From: a candidate division KSB1 bacterium
GTDB taxonomy: Bacteria > Zhuqueibacterota > Zhuqueibacteria > Residuimicrobiales > Krinioviventaceae
Length of the DNA: 64,000 bases
NCBI GenBank assembly: GCA_034521575.1
Contig: JAXHMJ010000003.1
Location: forward strand, 186,001-250,000
Reading direction: 5' to 3'
In this document: piece after piece, positions 57,618-64,000 of the stretch
How positions within the stretch are numbered: position 1 is the first letter of the stretch
Layout: every line of letters starts with the position of its first letter
The notes under the pieces: generated by a model
What the model was told of the DNA's origin: nothing
What the model saw: only the letters and a program-made list of their open reading frames with translations
Databases searched by the model: none
Made by a program: the position numbers and the translations under genes

Positions 57618-59249
57618 ATGAGTCAGAACAAGGTCAAGTTTGCAGAAAAAATCAGTTACGGACTGGGAGATACCGCCTCAAATCTCTATTTTCAGACGTT
57701 TATATTTTTCCTGGCATATTTTTACACCGATGTATTCGGGATTTCTGCAGCTGCTGCAGGAACCATGTTTGCTCTGACCCGGATCTGGGACGGGATCAAT
57801 GATCCCCTGATGGGTATTATCGCGGACCGCACGCAGACACGCTGGGGCAAGTTTCGCCCTTATTTGCTGTGGATGGTGATTCCTTACGCCGTCATTGGAG
57901 TGTTGACATTCACAACCCCGAATTTCAATGCCACGGGTAAACTGATTTATGTGTATGTCACCTATACTTTGATGATGATGATTTATACGGCGATTAATAT
58001 CCCCTATTCTTCATTGATGGGGGTGGTTTCACCCAATCCCAAGGTTCGCACCGGCTTTTCTCAGTACAGGTTTATACTGGCATTTGTCGGCGGGTTTATT
58101 GTTCAGGGGGTGACACTGCCCCTGGTTGGCGTTTACGGCGGAGCCGATACCTCTGTGCTTACTGCCACTGTCAATGAATCACACCAAATTGTGATCACGG
58201 AACAGGGCGAAGGAACATCAAAATTATCCTTCAAAGGAACGGACAGGCAGGGTGAAAAACTTGATCTGGACAAAATGGTCTGGGTCAATACGCCGGAAAT
58301 CCTGGCTGAAGGTGATACCACCAGCGGTATTGTTTTTCTGGAAAGCGGCTTTGAACAGGCGCAATTCGCCCTGCCGGTCTGGTTCCCGGATATCAACTGG
58401 GATGAAGCGGATTATCAACTCAAAGTGATCAATGAACGCAAAGGCTTTCAATGGACCATGACCACCTTTGCGCTCCTGGCCATGATTCTGTTCCTGATCA
58501 CCTTTTTCAACACCAAGGAACGCGTGCAGCCGTCGCTCCGACAAAAAACATCCTTGAAACATGATTTAGGTGATTTGATCCGCAATGTTCCGTGGGTCAT
58601 TCTGTTTTTTCTGGGGATATTCACCCTCACGCACACCTGTCTGAGGAACGGAGCCATTATTTATTATTTCAAATATTATGTCGGGAATAAAGGGCTCGCT
58701 ACCAGTTTTATGCTGGCGGGAACCGCTGCGACGATCATTGCCATTTTCCTAATTGGATGGGTGTCTAATCGTTTCGGCAAAAAACGTACTTATATTGTCT
58801 GTATGCTGCTGACCACTGTTTTTACATCGGCTTATTATTTTCTGGACAAAGATCAGATTGTCCTTATATTCATTTTTCAGGTGTTGGCTAATTTTACATT
58901 TGGTCCGACCTCGCCGCTGGTCTGGGCGATGTACACGGATGCCGCCGATTATTCAGAATGGAAGTGGGGACGCCGGGCTACCGGTTTGGTCATGTCTGCG
59001 TCAACCATGGCGCAAAAATTCGGATGGGCCATCGGCGGCGCCTTGACCGGTTGGCTGCTGGCAGCGTTTGGGTTTCAGGCCAATGTCGAGCAAACCCCGG
59101 AAACCATGCAGGGACTTCGGCTTATGTTCAGCTGGATTCCTGCTTCAGCCAGTTTGCTGGGTGCATTTTTGATGGTGATTTATCCGTTGAGTGAAGATAA
59201 AATGCAGGAGATTATGTCGGATCTGGATAAACGAAGAATGGAAGAATAA
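57618..59249 (+). CDS. GPH-family sugar:cation symporter with extra-membrane insert
   Basis: The GPH (MFS-related) signature is seen in EKISYGLGDTASNLYFQTF, TRIWDGINDPLMGIIADRTQTRWGKFRPYL, and YTAINIPYSSLMGVVSPNP. About 100 residues (175-275, VLTATVNESHQIVITEQ ... YQLKVINERKGFQ) form a hydrophilic beta-rich insert between membrane helices, making the protein 543 residues against a usual ~460. GAGACGGAACA precedes the ATG. It probably brings in the disaccharide cleaved by the adjacent GH94 phosphorylase. Confidence 0.85.
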   Translation: MSQNKVKFAEKISYGLGDTASNLYFQTFIFFLAYFYTDVFGISAAAAGTMFALTRIWDGINDPLMGIIADRTQTRWGKFRPYLLWMVIPYAVIGVLTFTTPNFNATGKLIYVYVTYTLMMMIYTAINIPYSSLMGVVSPNPKVRTGFSQYRFILAFVGGFIVQGVTLPLVGVYGGADTSVLTATVNESHQIVITEQGEGTSKLSFKGTDRQGEKLDLDKMVWVNTPEILAEGDTTSGIVFLESGFEQAQFALPVWFPDINWDEADYQLKVINERKGFQWTMTTFALLAMILFLITFFNTKERVQPSLRQKTSLKHDLGDLIRNVPWVILFFLGIFTLTHTCLRNGAIIYYFKYYVGNKGLATSFMLAGTAATIIAIFLIGWVSNRFGKKRTYIVCMLLTTVFTSAYYFLDKDQIVLIFIFQVLANFTFGPTSPLVWAMYTDAADYSEWKWGRRATGLVMSASTMAQKFGWAIGGALTGWLLAAFGFQANVEQTPETMQGLRLMFSWIPASASLLGAFLMVIYPLSEDKMQEIMSDLDKRRMEE

Positions 59250-59428
59250 ATAAACACACGTTCGGGCATTGCAGATATTGGATTTGCAAATGTTTGGTCC
59301 GAGAGTTTCTTGGAGAGCAAATGGTCAGGCGCGAGAAGGGAGGGCGCCTGACCCGCTCTAAATGAATGTTGTTGTGTCTGTGGAAAAACCGTATTAGGGT
59401 TACGGTTATGTATTGCTTGGAGACGGGT

Positions 59429-61042
59429 ATGTCACGTGTCAATCGACGTCAGTTTTTGAAATTCGCAGCAGCCGGTACTGTTTTGTTTCCCACCGCTAAC
59501 ACGCTGACCGGATGCGCCGGGTGCAGACGTCCCAATATTATTTTCTTTATTGCCGATGATATGCTTCCGGAAATGTTTAATTTTTTGCCGGAAGGACGCG
59601 GCAAAAATTTAACCCCCAATCTGGACCGGCTGGCGCGTGAAGGCACAATTATGATGAATCAATATGTGGCCTCTCCCGTCTGTACGCCGAGCCGTTACAA
59701 TTGTCTGACCGGACGCTATGCAAGCCGCGCCAGAAATGAATCATTTTTGCAGCGAACCCGGCGGGAAAAAGGACAAACCGTGATCCAGTGGAATTCTTTT
59801 ATCACTGAAAGGGACAGCACGCTTCCCAAAATTCTGCAGGCCAATGGGTATACTACGGGTATGGTCGGCAAGAATCATGTTATTCATGTAAATAATTATT
59901 ATCAATTCCCGGATTATAATGCCGATCCCAAAGCCCCGAAAATTGCCGCCAAATTACGTGAAAACAGCGAAAACCTTCAAGCTGCTGTGAAACAAGCCGG
60001 CTTTGATTATGCGGAGCGGCTTTATCACAATAATCCCAATTTCATCGGACTGGCGGATGTGGCTGTGCAGAATCTGGATTGGATCACAGAGGGTGGACTT
60101 TTATTTATCGAATCGAACCGGAATACTCCTTTTTTTCTGTATTTTGCCACCACCGTCCCGCATCAGCCTAATGAACCCGAGCGTTCCTGGAATGCCAATC
60201 CCCTTGTGACTGCACAAGGAATTTTGGAATCCCCGCCGGAAGGCATGCCGCCCCGGGAAACCATTGCGCGTCGAATAAAAAAGGCCGGACTGGAGGGGAC
60301 AGGAAGAGAAAATCTGCTATGGCTGGATGATGCTCTGGGAGCTCTGTTAGATAAACTGTGTGAACTCAATCTGGATAATGATACTTTGCTGTTCTTTTTC
60401 AATGACCATGGTCAGCATGACAAAGGAACTCTTTATCAGGGAGGCGTTCGTACCCCCAGTGTGGTATGGAAAAAAGGTGGTTTTGAATGCGGTGAGGTCA
60501 GCACTACCCGTGTATCCAATGTTGATTTTGCACCCACCATTCTGGACTATACCAACAGCCGCTATGATCCGAATATGTTTGACGGCACCAGTTTTCGATC
60601 GGTTCTGCAGGGACGTTCAAAAATTATACATGACCGGCTATACTTTGAATTGGGGTACAGTCGCGGACTGTTAATGGGGGACTGGAAGTATATTGCTTTA
60701 CGATATCCGGATTATGCGGAAAACAGGACTTTTTCTGAAAGAAAACAGGTGCTGGATGCATACAATCGCGGCAGAGAGTTTCGAAATATGAAAATTGTCA
60801 ACCGCGATCCTTCCAAACCTTACAGTCATCTGGAAATCATACCGGGTGGAGGTCATGCTGAACACGAATCTTATGGCAAGCGGCCGGGGTATTTTGATTC
60901 GGATCAATTGTATAATATCTCGGAGGATCCGGGTGAGACAAACAATCTTGCACAAGATCCAACGTATCAAACAAAGCTGACAGAAATGCAGCAGGCGCTC
61001 GATGAAATGACCGATGATCTGCCAGGAGCGTTTAAAATATAG
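59429..61042 (+). CDS. S1 sulfatase, Tat/lipoprotein-exported
   Basis: The ATG at 59429 gives MSRVNRRQFLKFAAAGTVLF, a twin-arginine signal, followed by a Cys-containing LTGC. Catalytic features are intact: IIFFIADDMLPEM, PVCTPSRYNCLTGRY with the formylglycine Cys at residue 85, and FNDHGQHDKG. The 538-residue protein has extra segments around DNYYQFPDYN-like sequence and a conserved C-terminal EDPGETNNLA block. It is 180 bp after the GPH gene on the same strand, probably the last gene of the polysaccharide cluster. Confidence 0.88.
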   Translation: MSRVNRRQFLKFAAAGTVLFPTANTLTGCAGCRRPNIIFFIADDMLPEMFNFLPEGRGKNLTPNLDRLAREGTIMMNQYVASPVCTPSRYNCLTGRYASRARNESFLQRTRREKGQTVIQWNSFITERDSTLPKILQANGYTTGMVGKNHVIHVNNYYQFPDYNADPKAPKIAAKLRENSENLQAAVKQAGFDYAERLYHNNPNFIGLADVAVQNLDWITEGGLLFIESNRNTPFFLYFATTVPHQPNEPERSWNANPLVTAQGILESPPEGMPPRETIARRIKKAGLEGTGRENLLWLDDALGALLDKLCELNLDNDTLLFFFNDHGQHDKGTLYQGGVRTPSVVWKKGGFECGEVSTTRVSNVDFAPTILDYTNSRYDPNMFDGTSFRSVLQGRSKIIHDRLYFELGYSRGLLMGDWKYIALRYPDYAENRTFSERKQVLDAYNRGREFRNMKIVNRDPSKPYSHLEIIPGGGHAEHESYGKRPGYFDSDQLYNISEDPGETNNLAQDPTYQTKLTEMQQALDEMTDDLPGAFKI

Positions 61043-61237
61043 TTACCGGCTCAATTAGATCCTAAAGAGTGATGGTTTTCAATTGATCCTATCCATATTT
61101 TTTTTACTGCTAATGTATAGCACCTGTCTCTGTTCTTAAAGCGTCTTTTAAAAAGATCAAAATTGTTTAAATATTTTTATTGCTTATGGTCATGCATTTA
61201 TATATTTTAAATTCAATATATATAACAGGAAGCAGGC

Positions 61238-61665
61238 ATGAGGAACCAATTTGTAATAAACCGTTCTTTGATTCTCGTTTGTTTTGCACTGTTTTATTTT
61301 TTCGCATCTCAGGCCCTGGCAGCCTCATTAATACGTGGAAAGGTGGTTGACAGCAAAACCGGTAATTCGCTTCCGGGGGCCAATGTATATTTAGAGGGGA
61401 CCCATATCGGCGCAGCAACGGACATGAAAGGCAATTATGTCATCAACAATGTTCCGCCCGGCGCCTATTCAATGCATGTCACTTATATCGGCTATCGGGA
61501 AAAGACGCTGCAAGTCAAATTGACCGCCAATGAAAAAGTGACTCACAATATTGAACTGGAAAAGTCCTAAAAGGCCAGGGCGTTGTGGTAACAGCCCAGG
61601 CTGAGGGCCAGATGCAGGCTATCAATCAGCAGATCTCTCCCAATACGATCAAGAATATACTATCA
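61238..61665 (+). pseudogene. Truncated TonB-dependent receptor (N-terminal ~145 residues only)
   Basis: A signal peptide (SLILVCFALFYFFASQALA) and a complete carboxypeptidase-regulatory-like domain (IRGKVVDSKTGNSLPGANVYL ... YIGYREKTLQVKL) are followed by a stop at 61568-61570. Restoring one A in the preceding A-run continues as VLKGQGVVVTAQAEGQMQAINQQISPNTIKNIL, the start of a receptor plug, until about 61665, where similarity ends and the 3' end of the pabB-pabC gene on the other strand begins. The remaining ~800 residues are missing. AGGAAG precedes the ATG. It is a recombination or assembly junction. Confidence 0.7.
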
Positions 61666-63397
61666 CGCATTCAACCTGCCACAATCCGCGAACCGAGTTC
61701 ATGCAGAAAACTTTTTGGCTGTTCAGCAGATCATCCCGGGTTAATGATTTGACACGCAGTTTTTTCTGCTCCAGCAAATAACGTCGATACACACCGGGCA
61801 GCAGGCCGGCGGAAACCGGAGGAGTGTACAATAGACCGTCGATCTGCAAGGCGATATTGGCGGTGCAGGATTCGGTGAGTCGGTGCTTTTCATTCCAGAG
61901 CAGGACGTCCGCTGTGGATGCCTGCTGCAGGGCGCGTTCGTACATGCTTCGGTCCGAGGTTTTGTGGTACAAACGGGGATCGTCCGAAGAAACCGGCGCA
62001 CTGGCCAGGCTGATGCGGTAGCGCCGGGGATGCGGGATGAGCGGAGATGCCTCAATAGCCATGTTTCCATCCGGGTAGAGATATAATTTTGCTTTTAATT
62101 CCTGCTTGTCTGTATCTATTCCGGATTTCAGCTGCTGCCCGGCTCTGCTTGCGTCAAACGGAAATCCAAAATAACGAGCGGAGTGGCGCAGACGGTCTAA
62201 ATGCAGATCCAGAAGAAAGAAACCCGTTTCCGCCCTCCATAACAATGATTCGAACAGATAGTGGGGCGGCATTTGATGTAAAATCCTTGTTTTGGTGAGT
62301 GTTTCCCGGTATTCATGAGAATCAACAGAATCCCAGACAATGCCGCCGCCGGTTCCGTACTCGGCCCGGCCCGATTTCTTGTTCCACAGCAGAGTGCGGA
62401 TGGCCACGTTGAACTGGGATCGGTTTTCCGGGGACATGAATCCAATGCTGCCGGTGTATATATTCCGCGGTGTGGTCTCGAGTTTCGTGATGATGTTCAT
62501 GGCGCTTGCCTTGGGAGCGCCGGTGATGGAGGCTGCCGGATAGAGCGCCTTGAAAATATTGACCCGGGAAGCATCTGTCAAGCAAGTGACGGTACTGGTC
62601 ATTTGCCAGACCGTCGGATAGCGCTCCACCTGGTTCAGAAAGGGGACGTCGATGCTGCCGGTCCGGGCCACCCGCCCCATGTCGTTGCGCACCATATCCA
62701 CAATCATGGTGTTTTCCGCCCGGTCTTTTGCAGAGTGGTAAAGCCGGTTGGCCCGCTGCTGATCCTGACATGCTGTAACGGCGCGCGCAGCGGTGCCTTT
62801 CATCGGTTTGGATACCAATTTGTCTGCATTAGTGCTGAAAAACAATTCCGGCGACGCGCAGCAGATGCACCAGTCCGGTAGATTGATGCAGGCGCCGTAC
62901 CCCGGACCCTGAGCGCGGATCATCTGCTGAAACAGCGGCCAGGGTTCACTGTGTAATTCTGCCCGCTGACGATAGGTATAGTTCACCTGATAGGTGTCGC
63001 CGCGCCTGATGTGCTGTTTGATGGTCTGTATGCAACGCAGATAGTGTTTCCGTGTGACAGAGGGCTGCCAAATCAAGGCTCCCGCCTCTCCGCTCGGCTG
63101 GTTGGGAAACCGGACCGGCTCTGCCTGACGGTACAGGCCGAACCATAGCAGCGGAAAACCGGCTGGTGCATGCGTGTGCAGCGCCGGATCAAATGCGGAA
63201 GCCGCTTCGTAGGACAGAAACCCCGCCGCCCACAATCCGTTCTGTCTGACTGCGGATTCGATTTCTGTGAGAGCGGGCAGGACCTCCTGACAGCTGTCTG
63301 CCTGGATAATGCGGAGAGGATGGGAGAACAGATTCCAGCTGTGATCGTTTCGGTCGAATAGCAGAACACTGTTTTCAGATAATTGGTTGCAATGCAT
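61649..63397 (-). CDS. pabB: Fused aminodeoxychorismate synthase component I / aminodeoxychorismate lyase
   Basis: The N-terminal ~370 residues are the chorismate-binding PabB domain: GDTYQVNYTYR, KPMKGTAARA, DRAENTMIVDMVRNDMGRVA, PAASITGAPKASAM and YGTGGGIVWDS. The C-terminal ~190 residues are a PLP-dependent class IV lyase-like PabC domain (WRAETGFFLLDLHLDRLRHSARYFGF, NEKHRLTESCTANI, PGVYRRYLL). Together they make 4-aminobenzoate for folate. Length (582) fits the fused family. Its start overlaps nothing; its 3' end abuts the truncated receptor. Confidence 0.9.
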   Translation of the reverse strand: MHCNQLSENSVLLFDRNDHSWNLFSHPLRIIQADSCQEVLPALTEIESAVRQNGLWAAGFLSYEAASAFDPALHTHAPAGFPLLWFGLYRQAEPVRFPNQPSGEAGALIWQPSVTRKHYLRCIQTIKQHIRRGDTYQVNYTYRQRAELHSEPWPLFQQMIRAQGPGYGACINLPDWCICCASPELFFSTNADKLVSKPMKGTAARAVTACQDQQRANRLYHSAKDRAENTMIVDMVRNDMGRVARTGSIDVPFLNQVERYPTVWQMTSTVTCLTDASRVNIFKALYPAASITGAPKASAMNIITKLETTPRNIYTGSIGFMSPENRSQFNVAIRTLLWNKKSGRAEYGTGGGIVWDSVDSHEYRETLTKTRILHQMPPHYLFESLLWRAETGFFLLDLHLDRLRHSARYFGFPFDASRAGQQLKSGIDTDKQELKAKLYLYPDGNMAIEASPLIPHPRRYRISLASAPVSSDDPRLYHKTSDRSMYERALQQASTADVLLWNEKHRLTESCTANIALQIDGLLYTPPVSAGLLPGVYRRYLLEQKKLRVKSLTRDDLLNSQKVFCMNSVRGLWQVECVIVYS

Positions 63398-63495
63398 GTG
63401 TCGATGGGGATGAATGGATTCGAATCATATTGGCTAATTGTTGTTCCAAGGTAATCCTTTTCATTCAAACATACAATAGAGGACTGTAAAATTTA

Positions 63496-64000
63496 TCAGC
63501 GCCCAGCGTGTTCATACAATCGTTTTGCCGGATTGTCCGCTGATACACTCCAGGATATAGCTTTATACCCGGATTCTGCGCTCTGTAAAAGCTGTTTAGG
63601 CAGCAGGGTTCCGATCCCCCTGCTGCGGAATTCCGGCAACACTGCCAGAACCAGTTCAGGGGTATCCTCATCGACAAATCCATAACCTTTGTTTTGCTCA
63701 GGGAATAATCTGAACCAGGCGGCTCCCATTTCTTGTCCGGTTCGTTTATTTACGGCAATGAATCCCGTATCTCCATTTTTTTCCCAGTTCTGAAAGTACC
63801 GGGTGAGTGCGGGATCTGACAGAATGCTCCGATCCGGAGGTTCTGCACCTTCCGGAACGAATACAGCCTGATACATTGTTTCCTGCTGAAACCGATGCTG
63901 TTCATGCGTTAACGGTAGAATGTCAATGACCGGATTCAATATATTACTCTGCTCCGCTTTGAATCTCTCTCTCCAATCCGCTTGGTCCGTGAGGTGCAAT
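63496..64000 (-). CDS. GNAT-family acetyltransferase, 5' cut by window edge
   Basis: The acetyl-CoA motif A is clear in LVLAVLPEFRSRGIGTLLPKQLL (the R/Q-x-x-G-x-G/A loop), preceded by FIAVNKRTGQEMGAAWFRLF and FVPEGAEPPDRSIL. The frame is open to the edge; a TTG at 63999 is the only in-window upstream start, so the gene probably continues outside. It ends early at YEHAGR, where relatives usually have another strand, so a small 3' frameshift is possible. The substrate is unknown. It lies upstream of pabB on the same strand. Confidence 0.75.
   Translation of the reverse strand, partial: LHLTDQADWRERFKAEQSNILNPVIDILPLTHEQHRFQQETMYQAVFVPEGAEPPDRSILSDPALTRYFQNWEKNGDTGFIAVNKRTGQEMGAAWFRLFPEQNKGYGFVDEDTPELVLAVLPEFRSRGIGTLLPKQLLQSAESGYKAISWSVSADNPAKRLYEHAGR

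Overview
The window looks like a chromosomal segment, possibly metagenome-derived, from a Gram-negative member of the Fibrobacterota-Chlorobiota-Bacteroidota neighbourhood. Calditrichota, KSB1 or Ignavibacteria-like lineages fit best; this is inference, as no rRNA or ribosomal protein is present. The support is TonB-dependent receptors with carboxypeptidase-regulatory N-termini, a Por-type (T9SS) C-terminal sorting domain with an NPFNP motif, a two-component-type beta-propeller sensor, many sulfatases and AAGGAG-like ribosome binding sites. I found no tRNA, rRNA, CRISPR array or insertion sequence.

Layout. 1-6.4 kb: a zinc-ribbon membrane protein, a KDG-kinase-like PfkB gene behind a 36-bp perfect palindrome, a secreted triplicate Ca-binding-repeat protein, a decayed sorting-domain fragment, and an ECF sigma factor with a membrane TPR-like protein. 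6.4-11.6 kb: a beta-propeller sensor and penicillin-binding protein 1C. 11.8-17.9 kb: a minus-strand copper-handling cluster (CPH-type P1B ATPase, Met-rich lipoprotein, methyltransferase, multicopper oxidase, Met-rich Spy-like protein, SHOCT protein). 18-21 kb: MazEF, a DUF4846 lipoprotein, two long intergenic repeats and an unrecognised gene. 21-27 kb: a large lipoprotein, a thioredoxin-like protein, a LysE exporter and RtcB. 27.3-32.3 kb: a GH29 fucosidase, MFS, ROK and sulfatase operon. 32.4-37 kb: an MFS transporter, an amidohydrolase, a short pyruvate kinase and MnmA. 37-41 kb: a membrane-anchored winged-helix regulator divergent from a GH9 glycoside hydrolase. 41-51.7 kb: PhoB-PhoR divergent from a PiT phosphate transporter, followed by a TonB receptor and a tandem-duplicated secreted beta-helix protein. 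51.8-61 kb: a second regulator of the same type divergent from a sulfatase, GH94 phosphorylase, GPH symporter and sulfatase cluster. 61-64 kb: a truncated TonB receptor, a PabB-PabC fusion and a GNAT enzyme.

How the genes work together. Three themes dominate: breakdown of sulfated, fucose-containing and beta-glucan-type polysaccharides; phosphate scavenging; and copper resistance. The most interesting candidates are two. The first is a phosphate module in which TTAACA-type repeats at 11-bp spacing lie between phoB and pitA and again, more weakly, before the TonB receptor and beta-helix pair. The second is a pair of paralogous 405-residue transmembrane regulators, each divergent from a polysaccharide locus and each with TTTAC(A/T)G-type elements in the shared intergenic region.

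A caution for all readers: at least ten single-base frameshifts interrupt eight otherwise well-conserved genes. This may reflect sequencing or assembly error rather than gene decay, so those genes are given here with their reconstructed extents.
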